Shown here piece after piece: positions 19,251 through 27,429 of a stretch of 32,240 nt of DNA. The DNA comes from Rhodobacter sp. (lineage in GTDB: Bacteria > Pseudomonadota > Alphaproteobacteria > Rhodobacterales > Rhodobacteraceae). Location: the NCBI GenBank assembly GCA_020251025.1, contig JADCDI010000077.1, positions 1 through 32,240 of the forward strand. The letters run 5' to 3'. The stretch's first letter is position 1, and each line of letters opens with the position of its first letter. Position numbers and translations under genes: made by a program. Below the pieces are notes generated by a model that worked only from the letters and a program-made list of their open reading frames with translations, did not search any database and was not told the DNA's origin.

Positions 19251-20392
19251 AACTGCGCGGAAACTGGTCCTATCCGACACCGGTGAAATTCGGTGCGGGA
19301 CGCATTTCGGAACTGGCCGATCACTGCAAGGCTGCGGGCGTGAAAAAACCGCTGCTGGTCACCGACAGGGCGCTGGCCGCCCTGCCGATCACCCGGCGGG
19401 CGCTGGACATTCTGGACGCCGCCGGTCTGGGCCGGGCGGTATTCGCGGACGTTGATCCGAACCCGAACGAGGGCAACATGGAGGCGGGCCTTGCGGTTTA
19501 CCGCGCGGGCGGACACGACGGGGTTGTGTGCTTTGGCGGCGGATCGGCGCTGGACCTGGGCAAGATGATTGCGCTGATGGTCGGCCAGACCATTCCGGTC
19601 TGGGACCTTGAGGATGTGGGTGACTGGTGGACCCGCGCCGATGCCAGCAAGATTGCGCCCATCGTCGCGGTGCCGACCACGGCAGGCACCGGGTCCGAAG
19701 TGGGCCGCGCCGGGGTTCTGACCAATTCCAAGACCCACAAGAAGAAGATCATCTTTCACCCGAAACTGCTGCCTGCGGTCACCATCTGCGACCCTGAGCT
19801 GACCGTGGGCATGCCCCGTTCGATCACGGCAGGGACGGGGATGGATGCCTTCGCCCATTGCCTGGAAGCCTATTCCAGCCCCTTTTACCACCCGATGTCG
19901 CAGGGCATCGCGCTGGAAGGCATGCGGCTGGTGCTGGAAAACCTGCCAAAGGTCTATGACAACCCCCAGGACATGGACGCCCGCGCCCATATGATGAGCG
20001 CGGCCGCCATGGGGGCGGTCGCCTTCCAGAAGGGCCTGGGGGCGATCCATGCGCTGAGCCATCCCATAGGTGCCGTCTATGGCACGCATCACGGCACCAC
20101 CAATGCCGTCGTCATGCCGATGGTGCTGGAGTTCAACCGCGAAGCCATCGAAGAGCGGATTGAGCGCGCGGCGGCCTATCTTGGGATCAACGGCGGCTTC
20201 GCGGGTTTTCATGCCATGGTCATGGATCTGCGCACCCGGCTGGGCATTCCGGAAAACCTGACGGCCCTGGGCGTGGAGTTCGCCCGGCTGGACGAGCTGA
20301 CAGACATGGCGCTGGAAGACCCGTCCTGCGGCGGCAACCCGGTTGCCATGACGCGCGGGAATACGCGCGCCCTGTTCGAGGCCTGCATGTGA
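19247..20392 (+). CDS. Iron-containing (group III) alcohol dehydrogenase
   Basis: This 381-residue protein oxidises an alcohol to an aldehyde or the reverse with NAD(P). The nucleotide site is CFGGGSALD (G97-S100). Metal ligands by family alignment are D200 and H204 (GMDAFAHCLEAY), H268 (AIHALSHP) and H282 (YGTHHG). Their spacings of 4, 64 and 14 nearly match FucO (4, 63, 14). The start ATG overlaps the preceding stop as ATGA, so translation is coupled. Place in the pathway: before the aldehyde dehydrogenase, acting on a hydroxyl group (inference). Confidence 0.94.
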   Translation: MKLRGNWSYPTPVKFGAGRISELADHCKAAGVKKPLLVTDRALAALPITRRALDILDAAGLGRAVFADVDPNPNEGNMEAGLAVYRAGGHDGVVCFGGGSALDLGKMIALMVGQTIPVWDLEDVGDWWTRADASKIAPIVAVPTTAGTGSEVGRAGVLTNSKTHKKKIIFHPKLLPAVTICDPELTVGMPRSITAGTGMDAFAHCLEAYSSPFYHPMSQGIALEGMRLVLENLPKVYDNPQDMDARAHMMSAAAMGAVAFQKGLGAIHALSHPIGAVYGTHHGTTNAVVMPMVLEFNREAIEERIERAAAYLGINGGFAGFHAMVMDLRTRLGIPENLTALGVEFARLDELTDMALEDPSCGGNPVAMTRGNTRALFEACM

Positions 20393-20435
20393 CGCAGGGC
20401 GCTGCCCCCCGCCCCGGGCGGACCGGCGCGCGCGC

Positions 20436-21695
20436 ATGGGCGCTGCGCCGATGACCGGGCATGCCCGCTGCGACATCGCGGTGATCGGTGCCGGTGTCAT
20501 CGGCCTGACGGTTGCGCTGCGGCTGGCGCAGGACGGGCATGAGGTGGTGCTGCTGGATCCCGCCATGCCGGGGTCGGGGGCTTCTTACGGCAATGCCGGC
20601 ACCATCGCCGATTATGCGGTGATGCCGGTGGGAACCCCGGATGTTCTGCGCAACCTGCCCTCGCTTCTGTTCAACCGCAATTCGCCGCTGTCGATCCGGC
20701 GCGGCGCACTGGCCTCGCTGGCCCCCTGGCTTTTGCGCTTTGCCGTGCAATCCCTGCCCGCGGCCGCCGCGCGCAACGCGGCGGCGATTGCCGCGCTGCT
20801 GGCTTTGGCCAGACCGGCCTGGGAAGACCTGGCGGCTGACATCGGTGCGCCGGAAAGTCTGCAGCGCCGCGGCTGCCTCTATCTGTATGAAACCAGCGCG
20901 GCCTGCCGCGCAGCGGCGGCCGACATGGCGCGGCGCCGGGCCCTGGGCATTGCGGTGGAGCTGATCAGCCCGTCCGAAATCGCGGCGATGGAACCGATGC
21001 TGCCGCCGCTGGACGGCGGGGCGGCGTTCTTTCCCCAGGCGGTCTTCCTCGATGACCCCGGAAAGATGATGCTGATGCTGACCGGGGCGGTGCAGGCGGC
21101 AGGCGTGCGTCATCTGCAACGGGCTGCGGATGTGCTGGAGCGGGTGGTTGATGGCGTGACCATTCTCGCGCAGGGCACGCGGCTGCATGCGCGCCGCGTG
21201 GTCCTGGCTGCCGGCGCACATTCGCGCGGGCTGGCACGGCAGGCGGGCGACAGGGTTCCTTTGGACACCGAACGCGGCTACCATGTGGAATGGGATATGC
21301 GCCTGCCGCTGCTGTCGCGGCCCGCCTGCCCCGCCGCACGCGGGTTCTACCTGTGCCCGATGTCGGGGCGGCTGCGCGCGGCGGGCACGGTCGAGCTGGG
21401 CGGGCTGGCCGCACCTGCGTCGCCGCACCGGATTGCGCAGCTTATCAAGGGCGCGCGGGACATGTTCCCGCATCTTGGCGAGCCGGACCGCGACTGGATG
21501 GGCTTTCGCCCCTCGATGCCCGACAGCCTGCCCGTGATCGGCCCGTCGCGCGCCGGGGCAGAGGTGATCCACGCCTTTGGCCACGGGCATATCGGCCTGA
21601 CGCTGGCACCGGTCACAGCACGGATCGTGGCCGATCTGGTGGCGGGGCGGATGCCAGAGGTTGATCTGGCCCCCTGTCTGCCGTCGCGGTTCTGA
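20436..21695 (+). CDS. DadA-like FAD-dependent oxidoreductase
   Basis: This 419-residue DAO-superfamily flavoprotein has the dinucleotide motif IAVIGAGVIGLTVAL (from residue 14) followed by LLD at the end of the second strand, the segment SYGNAG seen in DadA-type D-amino-acid dehydrogenases, and a C-terminal FAD motif (GHGHIGLTLAPVTA). Such enzymes oxidise amines or D-amino acids, or glycine-type substrates, to imino acids and so to keto acids plus ammonia. It starts 43 bases after the alcohol dehydrogenase and is probably the last gene of the operon. ATG 20451 is an alternative start; neither has a strong ribosome site. The substrate is not predictable. Confidence 0.88.
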   Translation: MGAAPMTGHARCDIAVIGAGVIGLTVALRLAQDGHEVVLLDPAMPGSGASYGNAGTIADYAVMPVGTPDVLRNLPSLLFNRNSPLSIRRGALASLAPWLLRFAVQSLPAAAARNAAAIAALLALARPAWEDLAADIGAPESLQRRGCLYLYETSAACRAAAADMARRRALGIAVELISPSEIAAMEPMLPPLDGGAAFFPQAVFLDDPGKMMLMLTGAVQAAGVRHLQRAADVLERVVDGVTILAQGTRLHARRVVLAAGAHSRGLARQAGDRVPLDTERGYHVEWDMRLPLLSRPACPAARGFYLCPMSGRLRAAGTVELGGLAAPASPHRIAQLIKGARDMFPHLGEPDRDWMGFRPSMPDSLPVIGPSRAGAEVIHAFGHGHIGLTLAPVTARIVADLVAGRMPEVDLAPCLPSRF

Positions 21696-21707
21696 ATTCT
21701 GGTGCAG

Positions 21708-21772
21708 CGGGGGTTTCACACCCCGTCGCCAGTTGGTACTTGGACCAATGGCGCACAAAACGGCGACCCCCG
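21708..21772 (+). repeat. Structured intergenic element with several nested stems
   Basis: Outer pairing joins CGGGGGT 21708-21714 with ACCCCCG 21766-21772. Within it, CGCCA-(G)-TTGGT (21727-21737) pairs with ACCAATGGCG (21744-21753) as a 10-bp stem with one bulged G and a six-base loop. GTCGCC 21725-21730 can alternatively pair with 21762-21767. It lies just after the FAD gene and directly before the GATATTTGTGAACAG motif. It may terminate the operon or be part of a dispersed repeat. Confidence 0.6.
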
Positions 21773-21774
21773 TG

Positions 21775-21796
21775 GGATATTTGTGAACAGAAAATG
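21775..21796 (+). repeat. 22-bp dispersed motif, plus-strand copy
   Basis: The 22 bases, with core GATATTTGTGAACAGAAAA, recur exactly, in reverse orientation, at 27338-27359. Both are preceded by a C-run ending in CCCCCG. This copy sits 14 bases before the epimerase start and touches its ribosome site (AAGGGGAAAGGG). Confidence 0.85.
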
Positions 21797-21810
21797 TTAA
21801 GGGGAAAGGG

Positions 21811-22815
21811 ATGGCAGGCACGGCGCTGGTGACGGGTTCGGCAGGCTTCATCGGCTATCACCTGTGCCGCAGGCTGCTGGCCGATGGCTGGGCGGTGACC
21901 GGGCTGGATGCGATGACGCCCTATTACGATGTGCGGCTTAAGGAACGCAGGCACGCCATGCTGGCGCAGAACGCGGCATTCCGGCCCGTCACCGGCGCAG
22001 TCGAGGACCCGGGGCGGATGGCCGGGCTGGTGGCGGCCCTTCGCCCCGATGTGATCGTCCATCTTGCCGCACAGGCGGGCGTGCGCCATTCCATCGATGC
22101 GCCGCGCGATTATGTGGCGGCGAACCTTCTGGGCACCTTCGAGGTGCTGCAAGCCGCCCGCGCCCAGGTGCCGGGGCATCTTCTGATCGCGTCCACCTCG
22201 TCGGTCTACGGGGCCAATCCGGTCATGCCCTATGCCGAAACGCACCGGGCCGATCACCAGATGTCGCTTTACGCCGCCACCAAGAAGGCGGGCGAAGCCA
22301 TGTCGCATTCCTATGCGCATCTTTATGGCATCCCGACGACGGTTTTCCGTTTCTTCACGGTCTACGGCCCCTGGGGCCGCCCGGATATGGCCCTGTTCAA
22401 GTTCACCCGCGCGATTCTGGCGGGCCAGCCGATCGAGGTCTACAATCAGGGCGAGATGCTGCGCGACTTCACCTATGTCGATGATCTGATCGAGGGCATC
22501 CTGCGGCTGATCGCTGTGGTTCCGGGAACCGTGCCGGTGGGCGATGCCGACAGCCTTTCGCCCGTGGCCCCCTGGCGGGTTGTCAACATCGGCAATGGTG
22601 CGCCGGTGCGCCTTGTGGACTTTGTCGGGGCAATCGAGGCGGCGCTGGGCGAACGCGCGACCATGCGGATGATGCCGATGCAGCCCGGCGATGTGCCCGC
22701 GACCTGGGCCGATGCCACCCTGATCGGCGATCTTGCCGGCCCCCTGCCCCGGACGGACATCACCGAAGGCGTGCGCCGCTTTGTCGCCTGGTACCGCGAA
22801 TTCTATCAGGTCTGA
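21811..22815 (+). CDS. NAD-dependent nucleotide-sugar epimerase (UDP-glucuronate 4-epimerase type)
   Basis: This 334-residue extended SDR has TGSAGFIG (8-15) for NAD, the catalytic Ser/Thr region ASTSSVYGAN and Y154xxxK158 (YAATKKA). The early motif DAMTPYYDVRLKERR is typical of UDP-glucuronate 4-epimerases (LpsL/CapI), which supply UDP-galacturonate for surface polysaccharide. A related 4,6-dehydratase or epimerase activity cannot be excluded. AAGGGGAAAGGG precedes the ATG. The gene stands alone, without glycosyltransferases nearby. Its stop overlaps the stop of convergent epmA by 10 bases. Confidence 0.88.
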   Translation: MAGTALVTGSAGFIGYHLCRRLLADGWAVTGLDAMTPYYDVRLKERRHAMLAQNAAFRPVTGAVEDPGRMAGLVAALRPDVIVHLAAQAGVRHSIDAPRDYVAANLLGTFEVLQAARAQVPGHLLIASTSSVYGANPVMPYAETHRADHQMSLYAATKKAGEAMSHSYAHLYGIPTTVFRFFTVYGPWGRPDMALFKFTRAILAGQPIEVYNQGEMLRDFTYVDDLIEGILRLIAVVPGTVPVGDADSLSPVAPWRVVNIGNGAPVRLVDFVGAIEAALGERATMRMMPMQPGDVPATWADATLIGDLAGPLPRTDITEGVRRFVAWYREFYQV

Positions 22816-23873
22816 CCGGACAGATCCGCAACCGGGGCCCAGAGCACGTCGTCGATCCGCGGGGCACCTGTCGCCAGCATCACGAGGCGGTCAAACCCAA
22901 GGGCAATGCCGCTGGCCGCCGGCATCCGGGCAAGGGCCGCCAGAAAATCCTCGTCCAGCGGATAGCGTTCGCCGTAGAGGCGCTGCTTTTCGTCCATTTC
23001 CAGTGCAAAGCGGCGGCGCTGCTCGGCCGGGTCGGTCAATTCGCCAAAGCCGTTGGCAAGTTCCACCCCGCAGGCATAAAGCTCAAAGCGTTCTGCCAGG
23101 CGGACATCTTGCGGTACCCGGCGCGCCAGGGCGGCTTCGGCCGCCGGGAAGCGGTCCAGCACGGTCATCCGCCCCAGTCCAAGGCGGGGTTCCACCCGGT
23201 CCACCAGCACGCGCGACAGCATGTCGGACCAGGTGTCATCCGGCGCGGTGCGGATGCCCTGACGGCGCAGCGCCGCCGCCAGCGCCCCGGCATCGGTTGT
23301 GCCGTTTTCGTCCATCGTCGCCAGCAGATCGATCCCCGCATGGCGCTGAAAGGCCTCTGCCACGCCAAGACGCTCGGGTTCCAACGCGGGATCGCAGATG
23401 CGGTCGCGGTGGCGCAAAAGACCGCCGCCCGCCGCCTGAACCGCAAGGCGCAGCACCAGGGCGCAATCCCCCATCAGCCGGTCATAGGGCGCACCGGCGC
23501 GGTACCATTCCAGCATGGTAAACTCCGGGCTGTGCAGCGGCCCGCGTTCGCGGTTGCGCCAGACATGGCAAAAGGCGAAGATCTGCGTCTCGCCCGCCGC
23601 CAGCAGCTTTTTCATCGCGAATTCGGGCGAGGTGTGCAGGAACATCGGATGCGCCACACCGTCATTGCCGATGGCGGCGGTGGCAAAGCCGTGCAGATGC
23701 GCCTCGTTCCCCGGACTGACCTGAAGCGCAGGGGGATCGACCTCGACAAAGTCCTGGCCTGCGAACCAGTTGCGGATTGCAGCCTGAATGCGGTTGCGTG
23801 CCAGCAGGGCCGGGCGGCGGTCGGCGTGGCGGGCTGTGTCCCACCAGGGGGTTGATCGGGGCGTTCGGGTCAT
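22806..23873 (-). CDS. epmA: Elongation factor P--(R)-beta-lysine ligase EpmA
   Basis: This 355-residue class II lysyl-tRNA-synthetase-like enzyme without an anticodon-binding domain activates (R)-beta-lysine and attaches it to EF-P. Class II signatures are LHTSPEFAMKKLLAAG, FAFCHVWRNRERGPLHSPEFTMLEWYRAG (motif 2 region) and SGIALGFDRLVMLATGA (motif 3). Length matches the GenX/PoxA/YjeA family. It is divergent from efp, its target, across 108 bases, which strongly supports the assignment. The beta-lysine-forming partner EpmB is not in the window. Confidence 0.95.
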   Translation of the reverse strand: MTRTPRSTPWWDTARHADRRPALLARNRIQAAIRNWFAGQDFVEVDPPALQVSPGNEAHLHGFATAAIGNDGVAHPMFLHTSPEFAMKKLLAAGETQIFAFCHVWRNRERGPLHSPEFTMLEWYRAGAPYDRLMGDCALVLRLAVQAAGGGLLRHRDRICDPALEPERLGVAEAFQRHAGIDLLATMDENGTTDAGALAAALRRQGIRTAPDDTWSDMLSRVLVDRVEPRLGLGRMTVLDRFPAAEAALARRVPQDVRLAERFELYACGVELANGFGELTDPAEQRRRFALEMDEKQRLYGERYPLDEDFLAALARMPAASGIALGFDRLVMLATGAPRIDDVLWAPVADLSGQT

Positions 23874-23981
23874 GGCGGGACGGTCCGCTTTCGGCTGGCG
23901 ATTCCTGCGCTGATGCGCTAGAGGCGGCGCAACGGCCTGCCGTCATTACGGCGCGGGCCAGCCAACCACAAGGAAGCTTTC

Positions 23982-24548
23982 GTGAAAGTCATCGCCTCAA
24001 GCCTGCGCAAGGGAAATGTCGTCGATCTGGACGGCAAGCTTTACGTCGTTCTGACGGCCGAGAATTTCCACCCGGGCAAAGGCACGCCCACCACCAGCAT
24101 CGACATGCGCCGCATCTCGGACGGGGTGAAGGTTTCGGAACGCTGGCGCACGACCGAGATGGTCGAAAAGGCGACGGTGGACGACCGCGATTACGATTTT
24201 CTCTATGAGGATGGCGAAGGCTTCCATTTCATGGAACCCAACACCTTCGAGCAGATCACCGTATCGCCCGATGTGGTGGGGGATGACAAGGTCTTCCTGA
24301 CCGACGGGATCAAGGTTTCGCTCAAGACCTTCGAAGGGGTGGCGATTGCCATTGAACTGCCGCAGAAAGTGACCGTCGAGATCATCGAGACCGAGCCGGT
24401 GGTCAAGGGACAGACCGCGTCTTCGTCCTACAAGCCTGCGATCTGTTCGAACGGCATCCGGGTGATGGTCCCGCCCCATATCGGCGCGGGCACCCGCGTG
24501 GTGATCTCGACCGAGGATCATTCCTATGTGGAACGGGCAAAGGGCTGA
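23982..24548 (+). CDS. efp: Translation elongation factor P
   Basis: This 188-residue EF-P relieves ribosome stalling at polyproline. The modified-lysine loop is FHPGKGTP with K33 as the likely beta-lysylation site, consistent with the adjacent epmA. Three beta-barrel domains end in [25 protein letters not shown]. It starts with GTG at 23982 behind AAGGAAG. Poly-Pro and PPP-containing proteins in this window, such as the MreC tail and the leuA leader (SPSPP), could depend on it. Confidence 0.97.
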   Translation: MKVIASSLRKGNVVDLDGKLYVVLTAENFHPGKGTPTTSIDMRRISDGVKVSERWRTTEMVEKATVDDRDYDFLYEDGEGFHFMEPNTFEQITVSPDVVGDDKVFLTDGIKVSLKTFEGVAIAIELPQKVTVEIIETEPVVKGQTASSSYKPAICSNGIRVMVPPHIGAGTRVVISTEDHSYVERAKG

Positions 24549-24585
24549 TCCGCCCCGTCGCGGCCCTTTCCGGGACAGGCACCGC

Positions 24586-24607
24586 GCCGCTTCGCCCCGG
24601 AAGCGGC
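24586..24607. terminator. Bidirectional hairpin between efp and the dehydrogenase
   Basis: GCCGCTTC (24586-24593) pairs perfectly with 24600-24607 around a six-base loop in the 127-bp space between two convergent genes. No clear T-run is present on either side. Confidence 0.55.
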
Positions 24608-24675
24608 CCTGACGGGGGTAAGGGGCCTGCAGGCGGGCCCGGGGATGGCCTTATCCGGTGGCGGCGGATCGGTGG

Positions 24676-25662
24676 TTACAGCATCCCCGGCACGACCTGA
24701 TCGGGCGGGCGGTGGCCGTCGGCGAAGGTCTTTATGTTGATGATGACCTTTTCGCCCATCTCGATCCGCCCCTCGATCGTGGCCGATCCCATGTGCGGCA
24801 GCAGGACCACGTTCGGCAATTCGCGCAGGCGGGGGTTGACCTCGTGCCCGCGCTCGAACACATCAAGCCCTGCCCCGGCGATTTCCCCCGCGCGCAGGCC
24901 GCGCGTCAGGGCGTTTTCGTCAATCACCTCACCGCGCGAGGTGTTGACGATCACGGCAGAGGGTTTCAGCAGCTTCAGACGCCGCGCGTTCATCAGATGA
25001 AAGGTGGACGGGGTATGCGGGCAGTTGATGCTGAGGATGTCCATCCGGCTGACCATCTGGTCCAGGCTTTCCCAGTACGTCGCCTCGGTCTCGGCCTCGG
25101 TCTCGGGGCGCAGGCGCTTGCGGTTGTGATAGTGGATCTGCAGGCCGAAGGCGCGGGCGCGGCGCGCCACCGCCTGTCCGATCCGGCCCATGCCCAGAAT
25201 GCCAAGACGCCGCCCGGCAAGGCGCCCGCCCAGATGGGCCATGGGTGACCAGCCCTGCCAGCTTCCGGCCTGCATTTCCGCCAGCCCTTCCGGGATGCGC
25301 CGCGTCACCGCCAAAATCAGCGCCAGCGCCATGTCGGCGGTATCATCGGTGACGACACCCGGCGTGTTCGACACCAAGATGCCGCGCTGGCGCGCCGTGC
25401 CGACATCGATATGGTCGACGCCCGAGCCGTAGTTGGCGATCAGCTTCAGCTTGTCGCCGGCCTGCCCCAGAAGACCCGCATCGATGGTTTCGGTGATCGT
25501 TGGCACCAGCACATCGGCGCGCCGCATCGCGGCTGCAAGCTCTTGCCGGCTCATCCGCGTGTCGGGATCGCGCAGCTCCACGTTGAACAACTCTTTCATC
25601 CGGGTCTCCACGACATCCGGCAAGCGTCGCGTCACGACAACACTCAGGCGTGCTGCGGGCAT
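24676..25662 (-). CDS. D-2-hydroxyacid dehydrogenase (glyoxylate reductase-like)
   Basis: This 328-residue NAD(P)-dependent dehydrogenase has LGILGMGRIGQAVARR (G157-G162), the substrate-binding GSGVDHID, catalytic Arg R243 (NTSRGE) and catalytic His H290 (LLPHMGSAT). The third catalytic residue, the Glu of the usual DVFxxEP, is not in place: residues 267-275 read DVFERGHEV, with Gly272 where Glu is expected and Glu274 two positions later. The start at 25662 has GGGAGGGG just upstream; a further ATG at 25686 lies beyond this ribosome site. It is divergent from the SH3 gene. Hydroxypyruvate or glyoxylate reduction is the likely reaction. Confidence 0.9.
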   Translation of the reverse strand: MPAARLSVVVTRRLPDVVETRMKELFNVELRDPDTRMSRQELAAAMRRADVLVPTITETIDAGLLGQAGDKLKLIANYGSGVDHIDVGTARQRGILVSNTPGVVTDDTADMALALILAVTRRIPEGLAEMQAGSWQGWSPMAHLGGRLAGRRLGILGMGRIGQAVARRARAFGLQIHYHNRKRLRPETEAETEATYWESLDQMVSRMDILSINCPHTPSTFHLMNARRLKLLKPSAVIVNTSRGEVIDENALTRGLRAGEIAGAGLDVFERGHEVNPRLRELPNVVLLPHMGSATIEGRIEMGEKVIINIKTFADGHRPPDQVVPGML

Positions 25663-25760
25663 GGAACCCCTCCCTGAAGCTTTCAAATCACGTCTTGCGG
25701 TGGCAAAGTGCAGGGAAGCGGGGCGGGGTACAAGCCCCGCTCAAGGCAGGACGGAACAGC

Positions 25761-26363
25761 ATGACCGGAACCGGATGGGCAGCCTGGGCTGCTGTGGCAT
25801 TGATGGCTTTTTCCCCCCAGGCCCGGGGCGATGAACCGAAGGCCTCCGGCGGGGTTGAAGCGACGCCGGTTGCCGTGGCACCGGACGCAGCACCGGACGC
25901 CGTGCCTGCAGCGACAGCCCCCGCGCGCGACCCCAACCGCGGCAGCGTCACCACCCTGCCGTTGCCGCGCTATGTCTCGCTCAAGACCAGCGAGGGCAAT
26001 GCCCGGCGCGGGCCGGGAAAGACGCACCGCATCGACTGGGTGTTTACCCGGGCCGGGATGCCTTTGCGGGTCACGGCAGAGTTCGAACACTGGCGGCGTG
26101 TCGAAGACGCCGACGGCGTCGGCGGCTGGGTGCATTACTCGCTGCTGTCGGGGGCACGCACCGGGCTTGTGATGCTGGACATGGCAGAATTCCGGACCCT
26201 GCCCGATCCGGATGCCCCGGTTTCGTTCCAGGCCGAGATGGGCGTGATCGGCCGGATCCTGCGATGCGAACCGGGGTGGTGCCGGATGTCGGTCGAGGGG
26301 CACCGCGGATGGGTTCAAAGCGGCGCGCTTTGGGGTGTGGACAAGGACGAGGTCATCGAATGA
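25761..26363 (+). CDS. Secreted bacterial SH3-domain protein
   Basis: This 200-residue protein has a signal peptide (about residues 1-23, cleavage probably after ARG before DEP), an Ala/Pro linker, then two SH3-like units: LPRYVSLKTSEGNARRGPGKTHR to GWVHYSLLS in altered spacing, and a second ending GHRGWVQSGALWGV. A Cys pair (RCEPGWC) lies in the second unit and may form a disulfide. Such SH3b proteins often bind cell-wall peptides in the periplasm; no specific role can be assigned. The promoter must lie in the 98 bases shared with the divergent dehydrogenase gene. Confidence 0.85.
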   Translation: MTGTGWAAWAAVALMAFSPQARGDEPKASGGVEATPVAVAPDAAPDAVPAATAPARDPNRGSVTTLPLPRYVSLKTSEGNARRGPGKTHRIDWVFTRAGMPLRVTAEFEHWRRVEDADGVGGWVHYSLLSGARTGLVMLDMAEFRTLPDPDAPVSFQAEMGVIGRILRCEPGWCRMSVEGHRGWVQSGALWGVDKDEVIE

Positions 26364-26441
26364 CCGCTGCGAGACGGTCGCACTTGCAGCACAGGGCAGG
26401 GGTGGTCTAGGCCGGGCGCAGTCCAGAGGCGGAGACCGGGC

Positions 26442-27323
26442 ATGGCGATTCCCTCAACCACGCGGCTCAATCTTTCGGCGGCGGCAGCCTCGGTCACTGT
26501 CGCGGTCGTTCTGGTCCTGCTCAAGCTGTGGGCGCTTGGTGAAACGGGGGCGCTTTCGGTGGCCGCATCGCTGGCCGATTCTGCGATGGACCTGATGGTT
26601 TCGGTCGGGGCCATGGCTGCAATCCTTTATGCGGCGCGCCCGCCCGATGAGGACCATGCCTTCGGCCACACCTCGGCAGAGGATATCGCGGCGCTGGGTC
26701 AGGCGATTTTCGTTCTGATCTCGGCCGGCGTGATCAGTGCTGCGGCGATCCTGCGTCTGGTGTCGCCGCAGCCGGACAGGCTGATGGCCGAAGGCCGGGG
26801 CATGGCGGTCATGGCGGTGTCGGTCGCCCTGACGCTGGCACTGGTGCTTTGGCAGGGCCGTGTGGCCCGGCGCACGGGCAACCGCGTGGTGCAGGCAGAC
26901 AGGCTGCACTACCTTGGCGATCTTTTGCCGAACATCGGTGCCATTCTGTCGCTCTGGGCCTCGGCACGCTACGGGCTGGATCAGATCGACTCCGTGGTGG
27001 CCCTTGGGGCGGCGGCGCTGCTGGCTTTGGGTGCCATGCGCATCGGCAAGGGGGCCTTCGATGCGCTGATGGACCGCCGTGCGGACCCCGGACTCATCGA
27101 AGGCATTGCGCGCATCGCCGCCGGCTGGCCGGGCGTGCATGGCTTTCACGATCTGAAGACCCGGACAGCGGGCAGCCGCGTCTTCGTCAACCTGCACATC
27201 GAACTGGACGGCGACCAGCCCCTGCGCGAGGCGCATGATATCGGTGCCAGCCTGCGCCGCGCCATCCTGCAGGCCTATCCGCAGACCGATGTGATCATCC
27301 ACAAGGACGTGGTGCAGCGCTGA
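26442..27323 (+). CDS. Cation diffusion facilitator (CDF) metal efflux protein
   Basis: This 293-residue inner-membrane antiporter exports divalent metals (zinc, iron or similar). Metal-site motifs are ADSAMD in TM2, HAFGHTSAED in the loop, and HYLGDLLPN in TM5, matching the Asp/His quartet of FieF-like CDFs. Six hydrophobic segments precede a cytoplasmic C-terminal domain (VHGFHDLKTRTAGSRVFVNLHIEL). GGAG lies before the ATG at 26442. Metal specificity is not readable. No regulator gene is adjacent. Confidence 0.92.
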   Translation: MAIPSTTRLNLSAAAASVTVAVVLVLLKLWALGETGALSVAASLADSAMDLMVSVGAMAAILYAARPPDEDHAFGHTSAEDIAALGQAIFVLISAGVISAAAILRLVSPQPDRLMAEGRGMAVMAVSVALTLALVLWQGRVARRTGNRVVQADRLHYLGDLLPNIGAILSLWASARYGLDQIDSVVALGAAALLALGAMRIGKGAFDALMDRRADPGLIEGIARIAAGWPGVHGFHDLKTRTAGSRVFVNLHIELDGDQPLREAHDIGASLRRAILQAYPQTDVIIHKDVVQR

Positions 27324-27337
27324 TCCGGCCCTGCCCG

Positions 27338-27359
27338 CATTTTCTGTTCACAAATATCC
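27338..27359 (-). repeat. 22-bp dispersed motif, minus-strand copy
   Basis: This is the exact reverse complement of 21775-21796. It lies 15 bases after the CDF stop, in the space between CDF and convergent ruvB. Confidence 0.85.
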
Positions 27360-27368
27360 TCGGGGGGA

Positions 27369-27402
27369 ACGGCCGCAGGCCGTGGGGGGCAGACAGCCCC
27401 CC
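27369..27402. terminator. Two hairpins between CDF and ruvB
   Basis: ACGGCC-GCA-GGCCGT forms a 6-bp stem (27369-27383). GGGGGGC 27384-27390 pairs with GCCCCCC 27396-27402. They are placed to stop transcription from both converging genes and are the G-rich part of the dispersed motif. Confidence 0.6.
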
Positions 27403-27429
27403 GCCCGGCCCGGCACAGGCGCCTTGCCG

